Shown: positions 34,701 through 46,100 of the stretch, in pieces
How positions within the stretch are numbered: position 1 is the first letter of the stretch
Layout: each line of letters starts with the position of its first letter
DNA from: Euglena gracilis
Lineage: Eukaryota > Euglenida > Euglenophyceae > Euglenales
Assembly (NCBI GenBank): GCA_039621445.1
Contig: CP154957.1
Location: 45,070,309 to 45,134,308 of the forward strand
Direction of reading: 5' to 3'
Length of the DNA: 64,000 bases
Translations under genes and position numbers: made by a program
The notes under the pieces: generated by a model
Database searches by the model: none
The model's input: only the letters and a program-made list of their open reading frames with translations
Told to the model about the DNA's origin: nothing

Positions 34701-37143
34701 CAGAGCGGATCCCTCCCCTGAGGGTCCCCAGCTCGTTTTCTCTTCCCATCCAGCTGACCAACTTCAACCTGACTTCTGCCCCCCACCCTTCCCTGTGGAT
34801 CCCTGACCTGGGGGGGGTCCAACCAGCGCCTATTTGCTGACCAACATTTTTTTCCATGAACTGGGGTTCTTTTTTTTTCACTCAGAAGGCACCTCCCAGG
34901 GTGGGTGGCCCCCCTGCCACCCACCCCCTGGGAGGGTGTGACGCAACCCCGGGTCCCCCGTTGGGGGCCGGGGTATGGGTTCCAGCACTCCCGGGCTGGA
35001 ACATATTTGGACAATGCTTTCAGACAGCCCGGTTTTTTTTTGGGAACGTCCAGCGCCATCTTGGGTTATCCGCCCCCCTCAACCCTTTGCCGAAGACATT
35101 CTCTGCCTGGAAGGAGGGCAACACCGCCTTCAAGCTCTCCCTGAAGAAGGCGGGCAACGCCGACTGGAAGTGGCGGGCTGGGACGGAGACAGTGGGGGAA
35201 ATCTCTTTTGGCGGCGGCGGCGGTGCCGGGAGGCTCAAGGCTGTGGAACGTATGCAGTGAGACTGAGTTCCCGCTGATGAGTTTCCCACAAAGCCACTTG
35301 CAGTTTCCACTTGTTCATTCCTCCAAATTGTGCCATGAGAATCATCATGATCCACGCACCAACAAGAATTTGGCAGTTCTCAAAATCACAAATAATCACA
35401 AATTGTCACGAATAATGATAATCAATATACCAATGAGATTTCTGGCCGTTGGTTTTCCATTGGATGGTGAAGGATTCTGTGGCATTGGAGAACAACTAGA
35501 TTTACAGCTTGACATGCTGCAGAATGGTGGGGGATGGTGTGACAAGGGATGATAGGTGCTGGTGAAAGATTGAGATGATTGGGACCTCCTGAGGTGTGCA
35601 TGACACAACAAGGTGGGCCATGAGATTTTTGAAGGAATGGAATCACAGAGGACTATAAGAATGAAATTTGAAGAGATGTGGATTCCAAAATTGGTTCAAA
35701 TGGCCAAGAAATGGTCGAAAATAGCCAAAATAAAGACCCAAAACGACCCAGTTAATTGACAATTAATCAGAAAATGGCCAAAAAATTGCCTTGACTCCTG
35801 GAAACTAATGGCGTCTGACAATAGATAATTATTTTCTTTGCACATATTTCCGCAAAATTACACAATCCTGCAAGAAAACGCAATGGTCCAAAAGAATATC
35901 ACACTTTCAGTGTGAATTGCTGTTTTCTTTGCAATGTAAATGAAAAGCCACACTTCTTTTTTTCGGTAGCAAGGGTACTCATGAATAGTAAAAAAATTAT
36001 AAAAAACTATATATATAACTATAACTATATACATATATATACATACATACATACACACACACACATATATATATATGTGTGTGTGTATGTATGTATGTAT
36101 ATATATGTATATAGTTATAGTTATATATATATATATATCATTTATAAATAATTCATGGATAATCACAAATAATTCAATTCAACTCAATCCATGAATAATC
36201 CCAAATGATCACGAACAAGCGCAAATGGGAATCAAGGATCGTCAGTACAAGTTTATGGAAAACCCTACTTGTTTGTCTTCAGGGCTTTATGTTACATACA
36301 TTCTCAGGGTGGAATCAAGGAACTGTGTGAGCAATGAGTGCCCTTGAGCCCAGGACAAATAATAGCATAACATCCCAACAGGTGGAAAAAAATGTGTTGG
36401 CTGGAGTACGGGTGAACTTGGAAGTGAATATTAACTTAACATAGAAAACCCAGTTGCCCTTTCCTCGGGGGCTCCTTGTGAAACCCACGTCCCCCCCAAA
36501 AAATATAATAAGCCCTGGGCTTTATTTTGCAGGTTGGGATTTTTTTAGGTTTTTTCTTGACCGGCATCTGCCCCCAAAAGACATGGATTTTTTTTTTAGA
36601 CACCTGCCTCATTTATTGCATTTGTCAGAGTCAATTCAGGTCAAAGAAAGGTTGATGGTGCAAGCGTCGGGGATGGTAAAAAGGTCGCTGAAACATTAAA
36701 AAAACTCCCCAATCTCTCGGGCAAAAACATGCAAATTTCCAAATTTATCCAATTTACACATTGCACCAAGAACCAAAAGAAAATTCTTGTGGTGAAGGGA
36801 AGCTAGAAAATGCCCCTCTTCAGACTTTTCCTCTTTGTCGATTGGAGGGGGGAGGGTCAGCCCCCCCCCCCAGCTTTCGATCTCATGCCCGGCCCCCTCC
36901 GCAGCCCCCCGCAGCGCGCTGGTCCAAGCCAGCGGAGGGAAGCCGGTGGTCGTGACAGCGGCGGTGGGCCTGACGGAGGGGGACGTGAAAGTCGATGCGG
37001 GGTTCAAGGTGGAGAACGGGGACGTGCGCCTGCGGGCCGGCGTGCAAGGGGGCGGGAAGACGAATTCCTGGGGCTTGAACGTCGACACCCCGTCGCGCAA
37101 CAAGAAGGGCAGCTGGCGGGTGACCCTGAACACCGGCAACTGA
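31196..37143 (+). CDS. Unknown 247-residue membrane-anchored beta-rich protein (gene C)
   Basis: Family not recognised, but the gene can be assembled completely. Exons: 31196-31242, 33438-33529, 33681-33727, 34368-34524, 34631-34680, 35111-35222, 36905-37143. Their lengths sum to 744 nt with phases that fit at all six junctions. The protein starts MASHVGYPREATPDESRKSN, then has one membrane helix (TLWAAAAAAAVTIAWLGAV, about residues 24-42). The rest shows alternating polar/nonpolar patterns with many Gly, Lys and aromatic residues, such as LEAGLEVNEAGAKQYYGAVV, FKLSLKKAGNADWKWRAGT and VRLRAGVQGGGK, as in amphipathic beta strands. A short cytosolic N-terminus and signal-anchor topology are likely. 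Two introns are nonconventional and four are GT-AG. The start ATG has a good candidate spliced-leader acceptor just upstream. Confidence 0.78.
31409..31850. repeat. Long TG-rich microsatellite in gene C intron 1
   Basis: About 440 bp of interrupted GT/GTGC/GCGC repeat in the 2.2-kb first intron of gene C. HT- and VC-repeat ORFs over it are artefacts. Confidence 0.95.
33728..34367 (+). other. Nonconventional intron (gene C)
   Basis: Begins CTACAG and ends CTGTTAAA. Removal joins RSTTLDVG to WMVSPHVGPGRWARAY; the 157-nt downstream exon then keeps phase to its GT donor. The interior has several poly-C/poly-G hairpins. There is no AG near the exon start. Confidence 0.78.
34681..35110 (+). other. 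Nonconventional intron (gene C)
   Basis: Begins AAGCAGAG and ends TTCTCTGCCTGG; CAGAG pairs with CTCTG. Intron and exon both begin AAG. Removal joins TVTQQVDYSR to KEGNTAFKLSLKKAGNADWK in frame. Reading through instead gives a stop after eight codons at most. Confidence 0.87.
36003..36140. repeat. Palindromic TA/CA/TG microsatellite
   Basis: The left half (AACTATA... ATACATACATACACACACAC) is followed by its near-exact reverse complement (GTGTGTGTATGTATGTATAT... GTTATAG), centred at about 36070 with arms near 60 bp. It lies in the last intron of gene C. It could extrude as a cruciform or fold as an RNA hairpin. Confidence 0.9.
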
Positions 37144-39802
37144 CGGCATCGCACGGCGAGGTTTGGCCCAACCTTGCATGAGGGGGTCTGGTCGATCAAA
37201 GAACCTCCTCTGAAAACTCATATGTGTTGCAGTGGACGTGCATTGCAGAATTTGTGCATTATGTTTGTGAACTGTTATGATTGACGTCCAGCAATATTGT
37301 CCAACAAAGGACATGAAATTACATATCATAGGGTATCCTCGACACCCACACAAGCTCTGCACGTGTCTTGTCTGTGTGGGAATCTCACCAGACAGTTTTC
37401 CCCCCCATTCAGACATTGCCACTGCCACAGAAGGTTCTATCCCGCCAAAATAAAAATATGCATAGAGGAATCCCATAGCAGATCTAAATATCGAGGCCGA
37501 TTTTATTTTGCAGGATGCAGAAGTTAACATGATTGTTCTTACGGTACCATACAACGATTTTTCCATTTTTTTCCATTATGTTCAGATAGTTGAGAAAGCA
37601 TTCGACGGTTTGAAAGGAATGGAATAATACCCTTCCCAATTAACTTAATTTATATATTTCATGTCCTCTTTATGAAATGGGTTGTGACAGGAGCTATGCT
37701 AATTCAATGGATCAATTGTTGTATTTTATTGCAGAACACAACATGTATAAAAATTACTCCAGTTTGTGATAATTTTGGGAGGCACCCCAAACAATTATCT
37801 TGGAGTTCGGTTCTGAATGCAGGAATGCCGCATAATTTTCACAATGTGGCATTATTTGTGTTTAATTCAGTTTGCATTTTTCATGTTGTCGCATTTTCTT
37901 CTCGTATGTTGCATGTTTTTGTCACGTTTTTCCATTTGTTTTTTTTTCTGGTTTGGCACATTTTTTTGGGTTTTTGACCCTAGCATTCTCCTCCCCTCTT
38001 GATCATTTCATTCTCACGTGCACCGCTACACGATCATTGGTCAGTTTATATGCACGAGGTCGAAAATGGAAAGGACCTCATCTAATGTTTCTGCTTTTTT
38101 TCTCGCTCAACTACTTTTTTTCGTGAGCGCTTTTCATTTCAGAGCACATTTCGTTTAATTTCATTTCATTTCTCGTTTTCCCAATGCTGCAGCTGTGCAT
38201 TTGGAACACGTCCTGCTTCCAGTCGACTCCCTGGCGATGGCCCCATATATTAGAGCATCCATTATCCGGGTGTCGCTGATTTTCCATTCTGTTCGCCCAA
38301 CCACACTTGCCTAGCCAGAGCTCACCGCCGCGCCATCCACTGGAAGCTTCTTGAATTTGTTCGCTTTTCGTGTTTGGGCTGCGGTGGGAAGTCCCACAGC
38401 AGATGATGCGGAATTTGAAGTGTTATGTTTGCTGCTTCGACCTTGGCGTCAAAAACAGGTGCATCAGCTTTAAATCAGTATCGTTTCCCACTGAGTGGAA
38501 ACAAAACTCCTGACGATACTCCTATACGATTTTATTTTCACATTTTGCATGTGAACGATTTTCATTTCGGTGACTGATTGCCCCCCAGGATGGGGGTTGC
38601 TGTTCCTCGAAGTGTTTTTCAGTTGGCACTCGGGGGGATTTGCCTAGAGGCATCAGACCATGCACCTAAGCACCGCCTACATGTTTCTGCATTAATGGGC
38701 AACGTTGAAACACACGTATTCACAAATCATTTTTGGCTCTGTTGCCCCGTTTTTTTTTCCTGGTCTATATCAAGCCAATTGGGCTTATATGGGCAAGTTT
38801 GTTTCAATTTGGTCCCGTTTATCCCACCTCGATATTTTGGGTCATATCTCGCCATCTTTGTGGTCGTCGTTGGTCTTTTTTGGGGGTAATTTTGGGCCAT
38901 TTCAAGTCATTCTGAGCCGGTTGCTTTGGCTATTTTTTTTGTAGTTTTGCAACCGCAATACTGGATTGGCAAGGTGTTGGAGTAAATGCAGCTGTGGGAG
39001 TGGATGACTGCATGGGAAGGACGCCACCAGGGGCTTCAAAAGGCAATGCTGGGCATCAAGGCCCTGGTTGGGGGTGTGGTGTGTTCAGTGGGTATTTCCC
39101 TCCCTTTGACTAAGCACCAGCCTTGTCTAAGCTCCATCCCCCTTGTTCTTACCCATCTTTTTAACGGTCATCTTCTCGGGGAGGCTTATTTTGTGTGTGT
39201 TTTTCAGAGATTTCTCAAGAATTTCGAAATTTTAGAATTTTCTGAAGCTTAGTTTGGTGAGATATTGTTGATTTTTGCATCCGACTGCCTGTAAGTGCAA
39301 CAGCGGACCACCAAAACAAAGGAGCTTTTCCTTTTTGTGGCGAAGCGCCGGATTTTTTTGCAGCCCAAAATTTCCCCTTTGTCTTTTACCCATTTTTTTT
39401 TTGGCAAATTAAGCACCCCCCCCCCCCCGGTTCTTACCATCATTTCCGGTACTTAGACAAGAGGGGAGGTTAGTAAGTGCAAGAAGGTGCATTTTTTCGA
39501 TGCCAAGATTGCATGTGTGCCCAAATGAATTCCCACACTCCAGACGATGGAGTTTTTATTTCACAATCTTCAAACTGATGTTACCCTACAAATCCCGACA
39601 AATCCCGACAGTCACACCAAAATTCCAAGTATCTGGAGGTGCTTGGTGGGGAAGAACAGGGGGGAGAGCAGCGGGAACGTCACAACTCGCTTTTTTTGGA
39701 TGCCTATGAGCGGTCAGGAGTCGTCGGCCGAGCTTTGGACAGGAATCGCAGCAAAAAACCCTTTCCTCGACCCATCAGCATTCCTAGTTTCTGCCATACA
39801 AT
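37144..39802. other. Intergenic region between gene C and SEM1
   Basis: AT-rich with T runs; no coding exon supported. The only element recognised is the MITE copy at 39121-39466. The 3' end signals of gene C could not be defined. Confidence 0.6.
39121..39466 (+). mobile_element. MITE family M1, copy 1
   Basis: About 346 bp bounded by inverted ends (CCTTGTCTAAGC and ACTTAGACAAG), followed inside by poly-C and TTCTTACCCATCTTTT. The interior (TCTTCTCGGGGAGGCTTATTTT, here split; GTGAGATATTGTTG; poly-C; GGTTCTTACC) matches copies at 49951-50313 and, reversed, at 47333-47665. No coding capacity. Confidence 0.8.
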
Positions 39803-42340
39803 ATGTCGAAGCCACCCCAAAGTGCTTTGCCGACACTGGAGGAGGATGACGACTTCGATGAGTTTAACGAAGAAGGTGACTGCAAGCTTTTTCTGTTTTT
39901 TTGGGATTTCTGGATTTCCTTTTGGGGGTGAAGGAGTGGTTTAAACACATCTTTGCGCAGACAAACATATTTGCACACAACAAGCATAGTCAAGAACTTA
40001 TGAAAGCTGGGCGTAACTGGGCATGACTGGGCATGACTGGCCTTGAACACCCTCATGGGTGGACTGGGCAGGATTGGGCGTTATGTGGCGTGACTGCAAA
40101 AATTAGCCACATCTGGAATTTTGGCCACTTTTGGCCACGTCCAGCCTTCTTGACCCCTTTTGTCTGCTTCTGGCCAGGCTGGCCGTTTGTGGCCACCTAT
40201 GAATTTTTTTGAGTATTTTTGTTCATTTTTGGTGATTTGATTTTTGGCCTGTTTGGCCAGTTTTGCCCTTTTTTTGGCGCTGAGATTTCTTTACAAGCCA
40301 TGACTGGGCAAGACTGGGCGTGATTGAGCATGATTGGGTGTAGGATTTTGGATGGCATTGGGTGCCAGTATTAGATGGAATTAGGTTTTGGGCCTAGTCC
40401 AACACCTTATGAGGCAGCAGGGTACTCAGAATGGGGTTCAAGTCAGGGCTCATTTTCTGGAGCCCTTTTGGGCAGCTTTTGCTGGATTTTCATCCGAAGG
40501 AAACAGCTCTCACAAGCCCCCCCCTTCCTCCCACAGATTGGGATGATTTCTCGAAGGACGTTGCCGATGCCCACGACGTTTGGGAAGACAACTGGGATGC
40601 CCCTGAGGAGGTTCGTTTCTGTTGTTCCGTTGCCTCATAATAATGCACTTGGTGGAAACGGGTATGCCAGAGTCTCTTGTTCCTAAAAAAAAATTGTGGC
40701 TTTTGGAATGGTGTGTTCCAGAAGGGGTCGTTTTCAGGAACAGGGAGGGCCAGGGCAGAACGGGATCGGAACGGAATCGGCCAAACAGCAAGGGTGGTGG
40801 GTGGGGGGGGGGTCGACCCCCCCCGCACCACCTCTTCCCGTTGTCCTGGTGGCACCTATTTTAGGACCCCAAATTTTTTTCACTGCGCATTCGGCGCCGT
40901 GTATTTTGGACCCACTTTGGGACCCATATAAGAGGTACCCCCGAAAAACCCCCAAAAGCCCATTTTTCACACCTTCCAAAATTTCAACATTTTCTCAAAA
41001 TTTTGATTTTGAAAGGTTTTTGAAGCAAAAAAAAGCCATTGAAAATCCCAAAAAAAAATCCCAAGAGAAAAAAATGCCAGAAAAATTTGATTGTGCCAAA
41101 ATTTGGTCCAATTTTTTTGACCTGCATTTCTTTAACCCCCATCATAAAAACCACCAATTTTTAAACCTGGAATTTTTGAGGTTTTTTTTTGTGAAAAGTG
41201 TGGTTTTCCATCAAGAAATCATGTAATTGTTTATTTTTCAAAAAGAATTCAAATTCCCTGGTTCTCCCCAGCCAAATTCCCCGTTTTACCAAAATTGGTG
41301 AAAATGCTGTGGTGGGTGGGGGGGAGTCGACCACCCCCCACCTTTAGGGGGGGGGGGGTCGACCCCCCCCCCCCACCAGGCCTTCCCGTTCTGCCCTGGG
41401 GAGGCCTCAAATTGATGTTAAATTTTAAAGAATTTTTTTTGTTTAGGCTCGTTTTAGGCTGACTTCAGGCCTAAGTCCCCTAACCCTAATCCTAAAATGT
41501 AGATGCAAACCTTCTCCTTCCCTGTGTTCAGTGCTCACGTAAATGTGTATGTTTATTCCCCGGGATACCATCAGGATTGGAATGGAAAACAACCGAATTA
41601 CGGTATTGCTGTATGGGAGGGGAGGCTGCCCGTTATCGTTGGAGAGCCCTTTTGATGTTGATTTTACGTCCAGTTAGTTGCTCGGTATATGTTCAACAAA
41701 CAACTGCAACATCACCCTCAATACAAGCAACAACATACACATACAACAACAATATACGCATATGTGATCATATGTAATATAATATGGCACATATCGTACA
41801 ATACAAAGATAATATAGTATATCATAAAATACAGATGAAGAAACAGACAGAAAATGAACAAAGATCACTCGCGCATTTGCGGGCATATCCCCACACCTGT
41901 TTGCATACATATTTCCCTTTTTGATGGGTTTTAATCAATTTCTCAACATATGTTCTAATAATTGACAAGGGAAAATAATCAGACAAGTTTCTGTGAACAT
42001 GTTTTGTGAATCATGCGCATTGTGTCTCCAATTTTTCTGGAATAGTTTTGTTTCAAAGGTAACAACAGGGACAATACTCGAAATCACCCTCAGTAACTGG
42101 GAGGTCAACAAACAGAAATATCTATTTTAATTTACCTCCAATTTGCTGTGGTCATTCCGATTATCTTCCACCAACCACTGCCCGCTCAACTCCAGCAATC
42201 TCAGCTTCGAATGACGTAAGAATTGTCTGTTGTTTTTTTGCTGCCGTTCCGTTATTCTGCAGGACGAGTTCACTCGGCACCTGAGGGATGAGCTGCACAA
42301 CCGGCTGGCAGCACAGCAACAGGAGGCACCCAAGAAATGA
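39803..42340 (+). CDS. SEM1: SEM1/DSS1, 26S proteasome lid subunit
   Basis: A 74-residue acidic protein, normally about 70 residues, that binds in the 19S lid (RPN3/RPN7) and also partners BRCA2-type and TREX-2 complexes in other eukaryotes. Exons: 39803-39875, 40537-40610, 42263-42340. Recognisable features in order: an acidic N-terminus with LEEDDDFDEFNEEDWDD, the signature motif VWEDNWD, and a basic helical end DEFTRHLRDELHNRL. The order of two acidic Trp-containing patches and a C-terminal helix is that of DSS1. Both introns are GT-AG (660 and 1,652 bp) and phases fit. The start is the first ATG after a possible AG acceptor at 39785-39786. Nothing appears broken. Confidence 0.93.
40009..40345 (+). 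repeat. Dispersed GCATGACTGG-type units
   Basis: Irregular repeats of TGGGCATGACTGG in the first SEM1 intron (40009-40075 and 40295-40345). The same units, together with the phrase ACCCTCAT-GGTGG, occur in the dynein intron at 13495-13605. Low-copy dispersed repeat of unknown type. Confidence 0.6.
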
Positions 42341-43121
42341 GACCTCACCCCTGCACTTGTTTCGAATACATTGCAAATGATGACCCTGACTTCACACTGG
42401 GCAATCAGGCAACCAATTTGCAGCGAATGTAATCCTTCAGATGTGTGGTCTGTTTAAAATTCATTTAACAGTCTAATTACTAAAATGCCAATTACTAAGA
42501 AAACCAAATTTGGGTTGTTTGACCTTGTTCCAAGTCGTTATTTTGTCCCACTTGCAATGCAAACCGGTTTTCACTTCCTCATCAGCTTCGAAATTACTTA
42601 TGAGTAAGGGAGGGAACATTCACTTTGGCAAGTGAGCAATTTGCTGATTGGCCAGAGGCTCACAACAATTGGGGAGCGGGGACACAAGCAAGGTGGACAA
42701 AGTTTCTGGCACGCAGATTTGACACAAAGCTACACGACACATTCCCTTAGCAAGCGTCGTGGAGAATGGATCACCCAACGGATCAGCAACACATACAAAT
42801 CAACGCCACAATATATTAGCCATGCCAGAGGGATAGAGGATTTCTGGGGGGTGGTGCGAGGTCCAGAATGCCGAAACCCCCACGGGAAAATCACGGACGG
42901 CAACACATTTGGCCAACCTTCAAAAAGCATTCCTCAGCTGGCATGGTCGAACTCGTCCGCTGGCCAGGGTCTTCCAGCAGAATTCTGTCTCAGAGTTGCA
43001 CGCAAGAGGCCCCCCCAGTGGGGGCCCCGTGCCCGGAAAACCAGCCGCAGCGGCGCCCTGTTCGACTGCCTACCTTGGGCCGCTCCCTCCTTCCTCCCCA
43101 GCTCCGCCATGCTCCCCGGCC
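42341..43121. other. Intergenic region between SEM1 and gene D
   Basis: No exon supported. The last 50 bases before the gene-D ATG are pyrimidine-rich and end in CCCCAG at 43095-43100, a possible spliced-leader acceptor. An out-of-frame ATG at 43109 would open a short upstream frame overlapping the start of gene D. Confidence 0.5.
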
Positions 43122-46100
43122 ATGCGCGGCCCTCCCCCGTGCCGGCGGTGCCTCCTCCTGCTGCTGCTCCTGCTGGCCGCCGCGCCGCCGTCGCGGGGCG
43201 TGGTGCGGTACATCACGCATGAGGACATCCGCCTCGCCTCCCGTGGGTCGGAGGCCGATTTTGTGCAGGACTCGCTGGACCACGAGGAGGGGGACGTCGA
43301 TGCGGACTCCCCGTCCCCGGTGGTGCTGTCCGCCGCGGCCACCCCCTCCACCCAGGGTGGCGTGACTGGCCGGCACCGCACACACTCGACTGCCGAAATG
43401 TTTCGAAGTTCCGGTCCAGTCCAGTGGTCACCACCTCTTTGAGGGGGGCTCTTTCTTGTGTGTGGGGGGGTGGGGACTCCCTCACGCTGCCAAGAGTAAA
43501 CACCGCCACCATACACCCCATATAACCAACAGGTGCGCCGCCCCCCATTGCCCCCCTCCCCTCTGTGCACTGTGGCTGTTCTTTGGTGCCTTTTCTCCCC
43601 TCTTCCGGCCTGGCGCTGTTGTCCGCCTCTGGCCCTTTTGTCTGTGTTGTTTGTGGAGGTGGCGGGAGCTTGGCGGGTCTTATTTTGTTTACTTTGACGC
43701 CCCCCATTGCCCCCTTCCTGAGCCACCCTGCGAGCGGGCCCCACGACATCGCCATCGTGTCGTGGGCCATCGGGCAGAGCGAGACCCTCCGGCGGCAGCT
43801 GTCGGAGCGCAACCATCGCCGGTACGCCCACCTGCATGGCCAGCCCCCCCCCCTCCGACTCGGGGGAAGCGAGGGATGTCCCCCAGCAACCTTGCGGGAA
43901 CCTTGCAAATGGGGGTTGGGGGCGGACGCTGTGCTGCGGATGGCAGTCATTAGATGGCAGTCATTGGGACCTTTTCCCAATGACTGTCCCGACCAACGGT
44001 TTTGCCGGGCGGTTGGGCATGCGGGCAGGCTTCCGGGGACCAGCTCAACTTTGATTGCCACGACGGTTTGACAGTAGAGCGGGAAGCCTTCCTCCCCGTT
44101 ACTACCCCAACCGGCAAAACGTCAGCTTCAAGATACCTTAGGGAAGGACACGGGGGGGGGGGGGGGTCTGTGGGCGGCTACGCGTTCCACAACGGGAGCG
44201 ATGTGGACGCGGCGGCCATCCTGCACCTCATGGACCCGGCGTCCTGGGCGAAGCTGTACCTCGTGAAGCGGTACCTGGAGCGGTACGCGGTGGTGGTGTG
44301 GCTGGGCCAGGGCTGGCCAGGAATTGGGCTTTGGGGGCAGGGGGACTCTGGAGCCTGCCAGGACGCCATGGGGGGGTCCATCCATGTGAGGGGGCCATCC
44401 AGCAATTTTTGGGAGGGGGACATAGTTTTCCAGCCAGCACCAGCTGAAAACCCCAGGAGTCCGGGACTCCGGTGGGTGTTTGGGCTAGGGTTAGGGCTAG
44501 GGTTTTTCATGGGCAATTTTTTCCCTCTGAAGCTTTCGTCCCCGAAGTGTTTTTGCTTACGCAGTGTTATGCTGGGTGGGTTTTGGGGGGATCGCCCATC
44601 CCCCCACCTGCCTCTTGTTGGGGGTCCAACTGCCCCACCAGGCTTCCAATCCAGCCCTGGGCAGGACAGCGACACGCTGGTGATGAACATGCGCCTCCAT
44701 GTGGAACGGTGGGCAGGGCTGAAGGCAAGTTCTGCCTTCATCCAGGACCCGTGGGCATTCCCAGCTGGTTTTCTTTTGGTAATCCACTGACAGAAGAGCG
44801 TGTCTTTTACTTAAATTAAATTGTATCCGTGGGCTTTTTTACTTTGCTCCGACTTCTTTGCGACAGGCAGTATCCTCATAAGGCTTCTTTTCAATTCCGA
44901 AGGCCCTGGGTACGGAGTGGGTGGTGTCCGGGGCCGGACCATAGCCGGAGGTCCATGAATGGTGTTCGGAGCAGGTGTCGAAAAAAAAAATTTGGGAAAT
45001 GTTTTCGGATGGCCCGATTCATCGCGTCATGGACAGCAGATTGCCTGTGTTTGACACGTGCACTCGCTGGTGTGTCGGCGAAGTACCTTCTGGGAGGGCG
45101 GCCCAACCACCTCCGAAAAGGGCACTGCTGGGCCCTGGCAGCGGGTGGCAGAGATGGGGGAGCGGTCCCTGCTGGTCAGCGCCGACTGGTGCCAGTACCT
45201 CTTCAACATGGGCGTCGCCGTCTTCCGCCGGTCCGCATGGACGTTGGACATCATCGACCGCACGCTGCGGGCGTCCACGCAGCCGAAGGTGCGGTACGAC
45301 GGCGCGTGGGAGCAGAACAGCATGAACCGGGCGTACCGGTACAACGCGCTGGACCGCGCCCACATCCACGTCATCGTCGACGCCCACCGCTTCCAGGTTC
45401 CCGCGTGCCGTGCCGGGCTTGCCCCATTTGGGTCCCAGTCCGGGTCCACTACCCCGCCGTGCCATATGGTTTGGCCGGCCCACCGTCTCCCGTCTCGCCT
45501 CAGGTTTTTAGCGTGGCCCGCACCCTCTCTTGCAGGCCCAGCTGAAGTGGGACGAGTACGTGCCGGGGGACTGGCTGGTCCACAACACATGGTGCCCCCG
45601 CAACAGCATCCTGACGGACCGACCGATGCCGGCGCGCCGCAGCGCGTGGTGGGGCCGGCGGCCCGTCTGGTCCCCCGCCCCGCCTCTGCCTCAACCGCCC
45701 TCCCCCCCTCAAACGGGACCGCCGCTGCGGACCGGGAGGACTGCGACCGGCTGTTTGTGGATTATTTCTGCATGGCGACCCCCGAAGACTGCCCGTGCTC
45801 GAACTCCTCCGCGCCACGCTGGTCCGTCTGGAGGCTGGCCCGGTCCTCCGACGACAATGACTGGCTGAAGGTCCCTGCCCACCCGGCGAAGTGGCGTGGC
45901 CGGCGTCCATCCATCACTGCTTGGATTAATTGGATGGGCGAAAGCAGAAAGACGGATCTTTTTGAAGAACGGTTGTGGTTTTCCGTCTTGTTGGCGGCGG
46001 GTATCCAAATCACATAAATCCCATGCATTTGACTCATTTGACTCATGTCAGAACGCAGCTTGGCCCATGCGTCTTGCGTGTCGGCCGCATCCCCGTTCCT

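Noticed and set aside
44485-44512. Telomere-like GGGCTAGGGTTAGGGCTAGGG
   Set aside because: Only about three degenerate units inside a nonconventional intron; not enough for an interstitial telomere.
44829-45545. 238-codon open frame over the gene-D intron and exon
   Set aside because: It is in a different frame from the conserved LLVSADW and FNMGVAVF blocks and carries no matching motifs.
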